From Pseudoxanthomonas dokdonensis (GTDB taxonomy: Bacteria; Pseudomonadota; Gammaproteobacteria; Xanthomonadales; Xanthomonadaceae), in contig NZ_LDJL01000016.1 in assembly GCF_001431405.1 (NCBI RefSeq), forward strand, positions 40,389 to 104,388: a stretch of 64,000 nucleotides of DNA, in the 5' to 3' direction. The notes under the pieces were generated by a model. That model ran no database searches. It saw only the letters and a program-made list of their open reading frames with translations, and was not told the origin of the DNA. Both the position numbers and the translations under genes were made by a program. Shown here piece by piece: positions 33,339-42,757 of the stretch. Position 1 is the first letter of the stretch; every line of letters starts with the position of its first letter.

Positions 33339-34571
33339 CTACGCCACGCGCACACCACCGGCGTAGGCCGAATGCAGCAGCTGGCCACCGAGCCAATAGG
33401 CCAACTGCGCCGGCTGGCTGATGTCCCACAACGCGAAATCGGCGCGCTGGCCGACCCGCAGTCGTCCCCGGTCCGCCAGCCCCAGCGCCTGCGCAGCGTG
33501 GCAGGTCGCACCGCGCAGCGCTTGTTCCGGGGTCAGCCGGAAATGGGTGCAGGCCAGCGACATCGCCAGCCGCAGTGATTGCAGCGGGGCCGTGCCTGGA
33601 TTGCAGTCGGTGGCGACTGCCATCGGGACATTGTTCTCGACGAACGCCTGCAATGGCGGCAAGCGGGTTTCGCGCAATACGTGGAATGCACCCGGCAACA
33701 GCACCGCCACGCAGCCGGCCTTGCCCATCGCCGCGGCGCCTTCGGCCGAGGTGTATTCGACATGATCGGCGGACAGGCCGTTGAATTCGGCCACCAGTGC
33801 GGCGCCATCGCTGTCACTGAGCTGGTCGGCATGCAGCTTGACCGGCAGGCCCAGGCTGCGGGCGACTTCGAACACGCGCCGGGTCTGCGCATTGCTGAAA
33901 CCAATCCGCTCGCAGAATGCATCGACCGCATCGACCAGGCCTTCCGCGTGCAGCCGTGGCAACCAGTCGCACACCGCATCGATGTAGCCGTCGGCATTGC
34001 CGGCGTACTCCGGCGGCAATGCATGTGCGCCAAGAAACGTGGTGCGCACGCAGATGCCGAGTTCGTGGCCGATCTGGCGTGCCACCCGCAGCATCTTGCG
34101 TTCGTTGTCGAAATCCAGGCCGTAACCGGATTTGATCTCCAGCGTGGTCACGCCATCGGCCACCAGCGCCCGCGCGCGCGGCAGGGACTGCCGCAGCAGT
34201 TCCTCTTCCGGGGCGGCGCGGGTGGCGTGGACGGTCGAGACAATGCCGCCACCGCTGCGGGCGATGTCCTCGTAACTGGCGCCCTGTAGCCGCTGCTCGA
34301 ACTCGCCGGCGCGATCACCGGCAAACACCACATGGGTATGGCAATCGATCAGGCCCGGCGTCAGCCAGCGGCCTTCGGCATCGATGACCTCGCTCGCCAC
34401 GGCCTCGGGTGCACCGTTCAACTGCGAACGCGGGCCGACATGGGCCAGCTGGCCGTCGCGCCAGCCCAGCGCCGCGTCTTCGATGATGGCGTAGCCGTGT
34501 TCGCCATCCAGGGTCACCAACTGGGCGCCGACGATCAGGCCGTCGAAGGGGCGGCTCTGGCCTGGACTCAT
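33339..34571 (-). CDS. hutI: Imidazolonepropionase
   Basis: 410 residues from the ATG at 34571, which overlaps the clcA stop as ATGA. Amidohydrolase motifs: TPGLIDCHTHVVFAG (HxH metal site), STVHATRA, VKLHADQLSD, and ATDCNPGTAPL. It opens the ring of imidazolonepropionate to formiminoglutamate, the third step of histidine degradation. Other hut genes in the window are hutF (36003) and hutU (42758). The overlap with the ClC transporter gene ties the two together at the level of translation. Confidence 0.95.
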   Translation of the reverse strand: MSPGQSRPFDGLIVGAQLVTLDGEHGYAIIEDAALGWRDGQLAHVGPRSQLNGAPEAVASEVIDAEGRWLTPGLIDCHTHVVFAGDRAGEFEQRLQGASYEDIARSGGGIVSTVHATRAAPEEELLRQSLPRARALVADGVTTLEIKSGYGLDFDNERKMLRVARQIGHELGICVRTTFLGAHALPPEYAGNADGYIDAVCDWLPRLHAEGLVDAVDAFCERIGFSNAQTRRVFEVARSLGLPVKLHADQLSDSDGAALVAEFNGLSADHVEYTSAEGAAAMGKAGCVAVLLPGAFHVLRETRLPPLQAFVENNVPMAVATDCNPGTAPLQSLRLAMSLACTHFRLTPEQALRGATCHAAQALGLADRGRLRVGQRADFALWDISQPAQLAYWLGGQLLHSAYAGGVRVA

Positions 34572-35953
34572 GCGCCAGGACCGGGTGGGGTGGGCTGGCC
34601 GGCTTCGCCGGGTGTTGCCACGGCAGGGGCGGCCGGCGGCTCCGGCAACGGGGGCATCGCCGCTACCAGCCGATTGGCCAGGCCCTTGTAGATCGGCGTC
34701 GGGCAGACCAGCGAGGACGCCGCCTTGGCCAGCAACGCGGTGGCCAGGATCGCCAGCATCATGTTGCTGTTGTCGGTCAGTTCCAGCGAAATCACCGCCG
34801 AGGTCAGCGGCGCCTGGGTGACGCCGGTCAGATAGCCACACATCCCCAGCAGCACGATTGCGGAAGGGTCCACACCCGGCAGCAGCACCGACAGGTTGTG
34901 GCCAATGCCGGCGCCTACCGCCAATGCCGGCGAAAACAGGCCACCGGGTATGCCGGCGACATAGGAGACCAGATTGGCGGCCAGCTTCATCAGGCCGAAT
35001 TCGTGGCCGACTTCGGCATGGCCCTGGACCAGGCTGCGGGCCTGGTCATAGCCGGTACCAAATGCGCCGGCACCAAAAATGATGCCCAGCAAGGCCAGCA
35101 GCAGTCCGCAGCCGGCGGCGAACAGCACCGGATTGGCGCCGCGCATCCGCCCCAGCCAGCGCGGCTTGCCATCGACCGCCGCCAGCACGGTGCGGCTGAA
35201 GAAACCGCCCAGCATTCCGGCGATGACGCCGCACAGCAATACCGCCAGCCAGCTCATGCCCAGCGGCAGCAAGGCACGGACCTTGCCGAAATAGGTGTAG
35301 TTGCCAATCAGCCCCAGCGACACCACGCCGCCAACGATGACCGCGGTCAGCAGGGTGCCGGAAAAGCGGTTCTCAAATCGATCACCAAGCTCTTCGATCG
35401 CGAATACCACGCCGGCCAGTGGCGCATTGAACGCGGCGGCGATGCCGGCGGCGCCACCGGCGAGCAGGAAGCGGGTGGCCTCGCGCGGGTCGACGAAGCC
35501 GAACTTGCGGCCGATGACATACATCAGGCTGGCACCGACGTGCACGGTCGGGCCCTCGCGACCGACCGATGCACCGCCCAGCAATGCAAGCACGGTCAGG
35601 CCCAGCTTGCCGGCCGATACCTTGAGTGAAAGATTGCTCTGCCGGAAGGCATGATCCTGCACGTGCATCGCCGCGATCACCTGCGGGATGCCGCTGCCAC
35701 GGGTCGCCCGCAGGCCCTTGCTGGTCAACCACGCCAGCAGCGCGAATACCGATGGCGTCAGCAGCAGCGCCCACCAGGGCGAGGCATCGATGACGCCGCG
35801 GAATATCCCGAATGCCGCATCACTGGCCTTGGCGAACAGCAATGCCACCAGTGCCACCACCACCGCACCGCCCCAAAGCGCGGTGCGGCGCTTCCAGCCA
35901 TCCTGCGACAGCAGTGGGCTCAGCGCGCTTGGCGTGTTGTCGGGCGAAGACAT
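34568..35953 (-). CDS. clcA: ClC-type chloride channel / proton-chloride antiporter
   Basis: 461 residues. Around ten or more hydrophobic segments with the ClC signatures GSGIPQV, GREGPTVHVG (the gating Glu), and IPGGLFSPALAVGAG near the C-terminal half; the Glu pair in VVFAIEELGDRF is at the position of the internal proton Glu of E. coli ClcA. It is therefore likely a proton-coupled exchanger rather than a passive channel. The Pro-rich C-terminal tail replaces CBS domains. Overlaps hutI by four bases; start at 35953 (MSSPDN) is divergent from hutF with 49 bases between. Confidence 0.9.
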   Translation of the reverse strand: MSSPDNTPSALSPLLSQDGWKRRTALWGGAVVVALVALLFAKASDAAFGIFRGVIDASPWWALLLTPSVFALLAWLTSKGLRATRGSGIPQVIAAMHVQDHAFRQSNLSLKVSAGKLGLTVLALLGGASVGREGPTVHVGASLMYVIGRKFGFVDPREATRFLLAGGAAGIAAAFNAPLAGVVFAIEELGDRFENRFSGTLLTAVIVGGVVSLGLIGNYTYFGKVRALLPLGMSWLAVLLCGVIAGMLGGFFSRTVLAAVDGKPRWLGRMRGANPVLFAAGCGLLLALLGIIFGAGAFGTGYDQARSLVQGHAEVGHEFGLMKLAANLVSYVAGIPGGLFSPALAVGAGIGHNLSVLLPGVDPSAIVLLGMCGYLTGVTQAPLTSAVISLELTDNSNMMLAILATALLAKAASSLVCPTPIYKGLANRLVAAMPPLPEPPAAPAVATPGEAGQPTPPGPGA

Positions 35954-36002
35954 GTCGTCATTATTGCATGCAACGCCAGGGCTGTCCGGGCAGAATGGCG
36001 GC

Positions 36003-37259
36003 ATGGACAACGACAGCAACGCGGCCAACGGCCCCTTCCCACAGCGTGACGACCACGGCTGGCGAATCCCCGGCATCGCCAACCTGCACTCGCATGCATT
36101 CCAGCGCGCCATGGCGGGACTGGCCGAACGCCAGACCCATCCCGAGGACAGTTTCTGGACCTGGCGCGAAACCATGTACCGCTTTGCCGAGCGGATGACG
36201 CCGGAGCGCAACTACGCCATCGCCCGCCAGTTGTACGCGGAAATGCTCGAAGCCGGCTATACCCGGGTCTGCGAATTCCACTATCTGCACCATGCGCCGG
36301 ATGGCCAGCCGTATGCCGATCCGGCGGCGATGTCGCGTGCACTGATTGCCGCTGCTGGCGATGTCGGTATCCGCATGACGCTGTTGCCGGTGCTGTACAT
36401 GACCGGTGGTTTTGATGGCCGGCCATTGTCGGCACGGCAGCGGCGGTTCGGACATGACGTCGACGGCTTCCTGCGGTTGCTGTCTTCGCTGCGCGGCGAA
36501 CAGAGCGAGATGCTGCGCATCGGTTGCGCATTCCACAGCCTGCGCGCGGTACCGGAAGCGGCAATGCGCGAGGTGTTGGCGGCATTGCCGGCCGAGGCCC
36601 CGGTGCACATCCATATCGCCGAGCAGATCGGCGAAGTCCAGGACTGCCTGGCATTGCGCGACGCGCGGCCGGTTGAATGGCTGCTGGACAGGATGCCGGT
36701 CGACGCGCGCTGGACACTGGTCCACGCCACCCATCTGACCGCCGCGGAAACCGCGGGCATTGCCGGTAGCGGTGCCACCGTGGCGATATGCCCGACCACA
36801 GAAGCCAACCTCGGCGACGGCCTGTTTCCGCTACGCGATTATCTGGACGCCGGTGGCGCCTGGGGCATCGGTTCGGATTCGCACATCTCGGTGTCGCCGG
36901 TGGAGGAACTGCGTTGGCTGGAATACGGCCAGCGCCTGATCACCCGCCATCGCAACATCGCCGTGCGCGCCGACAGCCCCAGCGTGGGCCAGACACTGCT
37001 GGCAGGTGTGCAGGCCAGCGCGGCGGCAGCTACCGGCATGGACATCGATGATGATCATCTGCTGCTCGACGCCGACTCGGCGATCCTCGCCGGCGCGCAC
37101 GCCAGCGACCTCGCCGACCGCTGGATCTTCAGCGGTAATCGCAACCTGATCCGCGACGTGCATGTGGCCGGCAGACAGGTCGTCGCGAATGGGCGACATC
37201 GCGACGCCGATGAGATCGGCGCGCGATATCGCGAGGTGGTCAACGAACTGCTGGCGTGA
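36003..37259 (+). CDS. hutF: Formimidoylglutamate deiminase (N-terminally short)
   Basis: 418 residues, about 30 fewer than the P. aeruginosa enzyme as I recall it; the shortfall is all at the start, where the beta-strands that normally precede IPGIANLHSHAFQRAMAG are missing. Metal and catalytic motifs are intact: NLHSHAF, FHSLRAV, PVHIHIAEQ, LVHATHL and GSDSHIS. It converts formiminoglutamate to formylglutamate plus ammonia in the HutF-HutG route of histidine degradation. No better start is visible: a possible extension to 35952 adds 17 residues that do not resemble the family. Either the start is unusual or the composite domain is reduced. Confidence 0.88.
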   Translation: MDNDSNAANGPFPQRDDHGWRIPGIANLHSHAFQRAMAGLAERQTHPEDSFWTWRETMYRFAERMTPERNYAIARQLYAEMLEAGYTRVCEFHYLHHAPDGQPYADPAAMSRALIAAAGDVGIRMTLLPVLYMTGGFDGRPLSARQRRFGHDVDGFLRLLSSLRGEQSEMLRIGCAFHSLRAVPEAAMREVLAALPAEAPVHIHIAEQIGEVQDCLALRDARPVEWLLDRMPVDARWTLVHATHLTAAETAGIAGSGATVAICPTTEANLGDGLFPLRDYLDAGGAWGIGSDSHISVSPVEELRWLEYGQRLITRHRNIAVRADSPSVGQTLLAGVQASAAAATGMDIDDDHLLLDADSAILAGAHASDLADRWIFSGNRNLIRDVHVAGRQVVANGRHRDADEIGARYREVVNELLA

Positions 37260-37283
37260 TCCGCGGTCGCGACATGCTCGCGA

Positions 37284-38114
37284 TCAATCGACTGCGGCGC
37301 TCGGGCGGGCAAACAGGGCGTTGATCTCGCCGTAGCCGAGTGATGGATGTTGGCTGTTGCTGCCTTCACCGCCGGCAAGGTTGCCGCCAAGGAATTGCCG
37401 GACCATTGTCAGACCTGTATTGAAAGCATGTTGGAACACGCCGGGGCCGGCACTGACCCGGCGTACCCCGGCCGTTTGCAGTGCCGCCAAGGGTGGCAGT
37501 CCGGGCACCGTCATCACGTTCAACGGTAGCTGGCAGCGCGAGGCGACTGCGGTGATTTCATCAATGTTGCTGATACCGGGAACGAACGCGCCGTCGGCGC
37601 CGGCCGCGGCATACTGCTGCAGGCGTTCGACAGTCATCGTCACGGCCGCAGCGCCGCTGGCCATGCCGCGCAGATAAACGTCAGTGCGGGCGTTGATGAA
37701 CAGCGGCGTGTCGCCGAGAACGCGGCGGATGGTTTTGATCTTGGCAACCAGCAGGGACGGAACCGCGCCACCGTCCTCGATGTTGATGCCCACCGCGCCC
37801 GCTTCGGCGACCTGTCGCACCAGCGCGGCGACGTCCTCGGCATCGTCACTGTAGCCGTCTTCCATGTCGATGCTCACCGGCACCGAGGCGACGCGGACGA
37901 TCTCGGTAACTTTGTGCAGCAACGCAGCGGCCTGCAGCGGACCGCCGTCGGCATAACCACAGGCCCAGGCCAAGGCCGCACTGCTGGTGCCGATGGCTGG
38001 AGCGCCGGCATGCTGCCACAACACCGTGCTGGCGGCATCCCAGGCATTGGCAATCAAAAGCGGCGACGCGGCCTGGTGCAGGCCGAGGAATGTGGCGTAG
38101 TGCTGATCGCGCAT
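37284..38114 (-). CDS. Isocitrate lyase / PEP mutase family protein
   Basis: 276 residues. TIM-barrel of the PEP mutase/ICL superfamily with PVSIDMEDGYSDD (metal-binding Asp and Glu), VGINIEDG, and FINARTDVY. The Cys-containing loop of true isocitrate or methylisocitrate lyases (KKCGH) is not seen, so it resembles the smaller oxaloacetate-decarboxylase or PEP-phosphonomutase-like branch; the substrate is unknown. Minus strand, convergent with hutF (24 bases between stops). Confidence 0.85.
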   Translation of the reverse strand: MRDQHYATFLGLHQAASPLLIANAWDAASTVLWQHAGAPAIGTSSAALAWACGYADGGPLQAAALLHKVTEIVRVASVPVSIDMEDGYSDDAEDVAALVRQVAEAGAVGINIEDGGAVPSLLVAKIKTIRRVLGDTPLFINARTDVYLRGMASGAAAVTMTVERLQQYAAAGADGAFVPGISNIDEITAVASRCQLPLNVMTVPGLPPLAALQTAGVRRVSAGPGVFQHAFNTGLTMVRQFLGGNLAGGEGSNSQHPSLGYGEINALFARPSAAVD

Positions 38115-38278
38115 GGGCTGCTCGCAATGTGGGAGGGTGGTTATACAGGCAGGGCTGCTGCATTCGGCAGTGGCTGTCGTCTTCGGTAGCGTGTGCAGAT
38201 AGCAGGCAAAAATTGAATCTGGCGATGGTTTTCCTTTGCCGGGGACTCCAGGTCAAGCGTTGCCAACGAGCATCGCCG

Positions 38279-38794
38279 TCAGTGGGCAAACAGATCCGCG
38301 GCCGGCTGGCTGCGCGGCAGCGCGCCTTCCAGTTGCAGCAGGAACTGCTTGGTCGGCAGACCGCCACCGAAACCGGTCAGTGAACCATCGGCGCCAATCA
38401 CCCGATGGCAAGGCACCACGATCGGCAGGGGATTGCGGCCATTGGCGGCGCCGACCGCACGCATTGCCTTGACGTTGCCGATCCGTTCGGCCAGTTGCCG
38501 GTAGCTGATGGTCTGCCCGTAACCGATATCGCGCAGGCTCATCCACACCTGCTGCTGGAAGGCCGTGCCTTCTGGCGCCAATGGCAGATCGAAGCGTTCG
38601 CGCTGGCCACTGAAATACTCATCCAGCTGTCGGCGTGTTTCCACCAGCAGCGGATGTTCACCAGACTGCCATTGCTCCGGCTTGGCCATCGGATGACGGG
38701 GATCGGGGAATTCGATCAGGCGCAGGCCGTGGTCATCGGCGGCGATCAGCAGATCACCGACCGGGCTGGGGATGGTCTGGTAGTAAATCGTCAT
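38279..38794 (-). CDS. ogt: Methylated-DNA-protein-cysteine methyltransferase
   Basis: 171 residues. The C-terminal active-site motif VPCHRVIG (Cys129) and the helix-turn-helix-like [20 protein letters not shown] are present. It transfers the alkyl group from O6-alkylguanine or O4-alkylthymine to its own cysteine, destroying itself. The start ATG at 38794 overlaps the stop of the Ada/AlkA gene as ATGA, so the two alkylation-repair proteins are translated together. Confidence 0.95.
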   Translation of the reverse strand: MTIYYQTIPSPVGDLLIAADDHGLRLIEFPDPRHPMAKPEQWQSGEHPLLVETRRQLDEYFSGQRERFDLPLAPEGTAFQQQVWMSLRDIGYGQTISYRQLAERIGNVKAMRAVGAANGRNPLPIVVPCHRVIGADGSLTGFGGGLPTKQFLLQLEGALPRSQPAADLFAH

Positions 38795-40434
38795 CGTGCT
38801 GTCCTCCTGCTCGCGGCAGCGCCGCCGATAGGCTTTCTGGTCTTGGTCTTGGTCTTGGTCTTGGTTTGTTTGGCACTGCTGGTGGCGTTCTGAGCCGCTT
38901 TCCTGCCGCGTTTTGACAGTTGTTTGTCGTCGCCGTGGGAGGTGATTGCTGGCAATGCCGGCATGCTGTCGCGCCACAGCTGGATGACCGCATAGCCACG
39001 CCACGGTCGCCATGCCTCGGCGTGTTCGCGCAGCGCCTTCGCGCTGAGCCGGCCGCCGTCGTTGGGCAGGGCACGTTGCAAGACCAGGTCTTCGGCGGGA
39101 AACGCATCAGGATGGCCGAGTGCGCGCAGGGCCATGTAGTTGGCGGTCCACGGTCCGATGCCGGGCAACGCGACCCAGCGGGCGACGAACTCGTCCAGGG
39201 TCTGCTCCGGGCGGAAATCCACCGCCCCCGACAACAATGCCCGGGCCACCGTGCGCACCGTCTGCGCGCGTGCCCGGGTCAGGCCGACATCGGATAGATC
39301 GGCATCGGCCAGCGTCTCGGCGGTCGGGAACAGATGGGTCAACCGGGCTGAAAAAGGCGACGTGATCGCGGTGCCGAAACGCTGGGCGACGCGGGCGGTG
39401 ACGGTGCGCGCGGCGGCCACGCTGACCTGCTGGCCAATGACCGCCCGCACCGCGATCTCGAAACCGTCCCAGCCGCTGGGAATGCGCAGTCCGGGGCGTT
39501 GCAGCAGCAATGGCCGCAGCCGTTGATCGGCGGCCAGGGCCTCGCCGATGGCTTGCGGATCGGCATCCAGATCGAACATCCGTCGCAGCCGCTGGACAAT
39601 AGGCAGCAGCATCGGCGCGGCGACGTTGTGCAATTGCAGCTGCAGTGCGTTCACGCCATCGCCGGCCCCTGGCCAGGCGCTCACCCGCAACCAGCCGGGC
39701 GCCGCGGCGCTGCCGATGATCCGGCTGTAACTGTCGCCGTCGACATGCTCGACGCCCGGCAGTGCGCGGCCACGCAGGAAGTCGAGCATGGCCGCCAGGT
39801 CGTACGGTGGCCGGTAGTTGAGGCGCAATGTCAGTACCTCGCCGGTGCTGGTCTTTTCCTGCTTGCGCAGTTCGCGCGGGGCCATCCGGTAGGCCTCGCG
39901 GAAGCTGGTGTTGAAGCGGGTCAGGCTGCCGAAACCCGCCGCCAATGCGACTTCGGTAATCGGCAGGTCGGTTTCGGTAAGCAGTTGCTTGGCGAACAAC
40001 AGCCGATGAGTGCCGTGCACGCCGACCGGGGTCGCGCCGAGGCGGTCATTGAACAGGCGTCGCAGCTGGCGCTCGCCCAGATTGACCCTGGCCGCCAGTT
40101 CGGCAAGCGACAACTCGGCCAACGCGCCGCCTTCGATCAACTTCAGTGCACGCGCCATCGCCGCATCGCCACGCCGCCAGCTGCCATCGGCTGGCGACAG
40201 TTCCGGCCGGCAGCGCAGGCAGGGCCGGAAACCGGCGGCCTCGGCAGCGGCGGCGTTGCGGTAATAGACGATATTGGATGGCTTTGGCGGCGGCGCCGGA
40301 CATACCGGGCGGCAATAGATGCCAGTGCTGGTGACCGCAGTGAAGAACAGCCCGTCAAAGCGCACGTCGCGGCTGAGGCGGGCCTGTTCGCAGGTCTGGA
40401 TATCCAGCATGTCGGGGGCGGGCGAACGGGGCAT
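38791..40434 (-). CDS. Ada N-terminal/AraC domain fused to AlkA-like DNA glycosylase
   Basis: 547 residues from the ATG at 40434 (GTG at 40440 is an alternative). Three modules: an Ada-type zinc domain (Cys41, 45, 72 and 75 in IYCRPVC and CLRCRPE) that takes a methyl group from phosphotriesters; an AraC helix-turn-helix region (about 95-190, [19 protein letters not shown]); and an AlkA-type 3-methyladenine glycosylase with the helix-hairpin-helix [23 protein letters not shown] and a conserved Asp in AEDL. Fusion of sensor-regulator and repair enzyme gives a self-controlled adaptive response, with ogt overlapping downstream. The C-terminal tail ends in a Lys-Thr run ([11 protein letters not shown]) encoded by a hexamer repeat. 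Confidence 0.93.
   Translation of the reverse strand: MPRSPAPDMLDIQTCEQARLSRDVRFDGLFFTAVTSTGIYCRPVCPAPPPKPSNIVYYRNAAAAEAAGFRPCLRCRPELSPADGSWRRGDAAMARALKLIEGGALAELSLAELAARVNLGERQLRRLFNDRLGATPVGVHGTHRLLFAKQLLTETDLPITEVALAAGFGSLTRFNTSFREAYRMAPRELRKQEKTSTGEVLTLRLNYRPPYDLAAMLDFLRGRALPGVEHVDGDSYSRIIGSAAAPGWLRVSAWPGAGDGVNALQLQLHNVAAPMLLPIVQRLRRMFDLDADPQAIGEALAADQRLRPLLLQRPGLRIPSGWDGFEIAVRAVIGQQVSVAAARTVTARVAQRFGTAITSPFSARLTHLFPTAETLADADLSDVGLTRARAQTVRTVARALLSGAVDFRPEQTLDEFVARWVALPGIGPWTANYMALRALGHPDAFPAEDLVLQRALPNDGGRLSAKALREHAEAWRPWRGYAVIQLWRDSMPALPAITSHGDDKQLSKRGRKAAQNATSSAKQTKTKTKTKTRKPIGGAAASRRTAR
38841..38864. repeat. Hexamer microsatellite in the Ada/AlkA tail
   Basis: Four perfect copies of TCTTGG (plus strand) at 38841-38864, coding the alternating Lys-Thr run of the C-terminal tail on the minus strand. 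Because the unit is six bases, copy changes would not shift the frame, only lengthen or shorten the tail by two residues. Confidence 0.85.
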
Positions 40435-40483
40435 GGACACAGGCTAGCACCGCCCCGTGGCCCCGACTAACCGTTTCCGGACA

Positions 40484-41749
40484 TCAATGCTGGATGGAAT
40501 CGGTGTTGCCGCCGTCGCGCAACGCCGGCAGCAGTGTCCGTGGATTGCCGTCATTGCTGGCCGGTGTGATGCCAATCAATCGCGCCAGCAGCGGATACAC
40601 ATCGACATTGTCGAACGGCGGCAATGTGGCGTCATGGCGGAAGGCAGGGCCGTGGGCGATGAAGATCGCACGCATTGATGCCAGATCCGGGTCATAACCG
40701 TGCGAGCCGCCACCGCGCCAGCCGGCGGCACGCTTCTGTTCGATCATCTCGCGGTGGTACACCAGCCAGCCTTCATCGGCCTGGCAGACAAACGGCGGCA
40801 CCCGTGGATGCGTGCCGGCGTGCCAGCGTGCGGGCAGGTCATGCGCACGCCAGCAGCGCAGATGTGGATGCGGCGCCAGCAGTTGCCGGGCGGTGGCCTG
40901 TTCGTGCCCGGGCAGCGGGGTCAGGCCAATCACCTGGCCGGTGCTGATCGCGGTGGCATCGGTGGGAGGCACCAGGTCTTCTATGGCGATGGTGCGATCA
41001 ATCGCGGTCGCGGCCATGCCGTGGTCCGAGACCACGATGATGTTGACCTGGTCCAGTTGCCCGCGTTGTTGCAGGGTCCGGGTCAGTTGGCCAATGGCGT
41101 CATCGACGTCGGTGATCGCCGCGTCGACCTGGGCCGAATCCGGGCCGTGTGCGTGGCCCTGGGTATCGACATCGTCCAGATACAGGGTGATCAGGCGCGG
41201 CCGGGTGGTCGCCGGCATGGCCAGCCAGTCCAGCGTCTGCTGCACGCGTTGCCGCGGCGTCACCTGCTTGTCGTACTGGAACCAGTAACGCGGGCGCACG
41301 CCCTGGATGGCGGCTTCCGAGCCCGGCCAGAACATGGTCGCGGTCGGCAAGCCGGCTTTTTCCGCACCGACCCAGATCGGCTCGCCACTCCACCAGCGGC
41401 CATCACCGACCGCCTCGCGGTTGCCGAGGCTGAAGTCGCCAAGTTCGGCATCCAGCATGGTGTTGTTGATGATGCCGTGGTGATCCGGTCGCAACCCGGT
41501 GACGATGGTGTAGTGGTTGGGGAAGGTCAGTGACGGATACGAGGGATTCATCCACTGCGCATGCACGCCGTCGTTGATCATCGCCTGCAGGTGCGGTGTC
41601 AGTCCGCGCTGCAGATAGTCGTTGCGCATGCCATCAATGGAGATCAGCAGCAGCGGCGCGGGCTCGGCGGGTACATCGGACCCAGCGGAACCAGGCTGGG
41701 TGGCACAACCGGCAACAAGCACGAGCAAGGCCAGCCATGCCGTCTTCAT
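40484..41749 (-). CDS. NPP-type alkaline phosphatase superfamily lipoprotein
   Basis: 421 residues from the ATG at 41749 (ATG at 41764 and other longer frames exist). Lipoprotein signal with lipobox LVAGC. Metal and catalytic motifs of nucleotide pyrophosphatase/phosphodiesterases: LLISIDGMRNDYL (Asp39), YPSLTFPNHYTIVTG with nucleophile Thr75, LYLDDVDTQGHAHG, and VVSDHGMA. It closely resembles the NPP of Xanthomonas that hydrolyses nucleotide and phosphodiester substrates; located in the periplasm, probably anchored in a membrane. 43 bases after the Ada/AlkA start region, no shared operon. Confidence 0.9.
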   Translation of the reverse strand: MKTAWLALLVLVAGCATQPGSAGSDVPAEPAPLLLISIDGMRNDYLQRGLTPHLQAMINDGVHAQWMNPSYPSLTFPNHYTIVTGLRPDHHGIINNTMLDAELGDFSLGNREAVGDGRWWSGEPIWVGAEKAGLPTATMFWPGSEAAIQGVRPRYWFQYDKQVTPRQRVQQTLDWLAMPATTRPRLITLYLDDVDTQGHAHGPDSAQVDAAITDVDDAIGQLTRTLQQRGQLDQVNIIVVSDHGMAATAIDRTIAIEDLVPPTDATAISTGQVIGLTPLPGHEQATARQLLAPHPHLRCWRAHDLPARWHAGTHPRVPPFVCQADEGWLVYHREMIEQKRAAGWRGGGSHGYDPDLASMRAIFIAHGPAFRHDATLPPFDNVDVYPLLARLIGITPASNDGNPRTLLPALRDGGNTDSIQH

Positions 41750-41884
41750 TGCAATCAGACGCATTGGCAAGTCAACACAACGGGAACCGGGCAAGTCTGT
41801 CAGAAACAGGTCACCGTTGCATGACAAGGCGGCGCGGACTGCCGCCAAAGCCCGGGAAACAGGCGCATCGCAGATCCCGTCTGC

Positions 41885-42691
41885 TCAGCAGCGGCTTGAA
41901 CTGCCGGTTGCGAACGCAAGCCCGCGCGCCAGATGGCGCCGGAATACCGGGTCCGCATACAGCGCGGCATCGTGGCCCAGCCCGGTATACCAGCTGCGGC
42001 CACCCTGCCAGGGTCGGCACCAGGCAATCGGGTGATCGGCACCCATCCGGCCACCCTCGTAGCGCGATTCGTCGAGCGTGGCGATCACCTGCAACTGCGG
42101 TTGGCCGCGCGGATTGCGCTTGTAGTTGTAGAACTCGTCGGTGACCGGCCAGGGCTGGCCGTCATCGGTCATGCCGGCATCGGCAAATGTCACCTGGCTG
42201 CTGCGCAGGCCGTCGGGCGGGTGGTTGGCGAACCACGCGCCGACCAGTTCGCCATACCAGGGCCAGTCGTACTCGGTATCGGCGGCCGCATGGATACCCA
42301 TGAAGCCCCCTCCATCGCGGATGAATGCCTGCAATGCCGCCTGCTGGGCATCGTCCAGCACATCCCGGGTGGTGCTGGCGAATACCACCGCCCGATAGCG
42401 CGCCAGCGATTGCGGCGTGAACAGCCCCGGATCCTCACTGGCGTCCATCTGCAGTCCCTGCTGCGTGGCAAGCAGGCGCAAGGTCGCGATGGCGGTGGGG
42501 ATGGAGTCGTGGCGCCAGCCGCGGGTGCGGCTGAACACCAGGATGCGCGGCGACTGCGCCGATGCGATCGCTGTCGCGTCGCTGCCAGCGTGCGCAGGGG
42601 CCGCTGAAGCAGCTGGCTGATGCTGGCAGCCGGCCACGGCTGCGCCGCACAGGGCCAGCCACATGCCAATGCGCAGAAAGTCAGATTTCAT
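41885..42691 (-). CDS. ThuA domain lipoprotein
   Basis: 268 residues. Lipoprotein signal with lipobox VAGC (Cys22) after a short hydrophobic stretch. ThuA/glutamine-amidotransferase-like fold: ILVFSRTRGWRHDSIPTAI, FIRDGGGFMGIHAAADTEYDWPWYG, and LGHDAALYADPVFRRHLARG. ThuA proteins are linked to sugar (trehalose or related) metabolism; the reaction of this exported group is not established. Divergent from hutU by 66 bases. Confidence 0.87.
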   Translation of the reverse strand: MKSDFLRIGMWLALCGAAVAGCQHQPAASAAPAHAGSDATAIASAQSPRILVFSRTRGWRHDSIPTAIATLRLLATQQGLQMDASEDPGLFTPQSLARYRAVVFASTTRDVLDDAQQAALQAFIRDGGGFMGIHAAADTEYDWPWYGELVGAWFANHPPDGLRSSQVTFADAGMTDDGQPWPVTDEFYNYKRNPRGQPQLQVIATLDESRYEGGRMGADHPIAWCRPWQGGRSWYTGLGHDAALYADPVFRRHLARGLAFATGSSSRC

Positions 42692-42757
42692 CGACCGCTC
42701 CCCTGTACCGGTGCCAGTTGGCGATAATACGACACTGTTTTCAGCAAGGTGTCCGCC

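Noticed and set aside
38841..38864. Phase-variable repeat in the Ada/AlkA gene
   Set aside because: The unit is six bases, so changes in copy number keep the reading frame and cannot switch the gene off.
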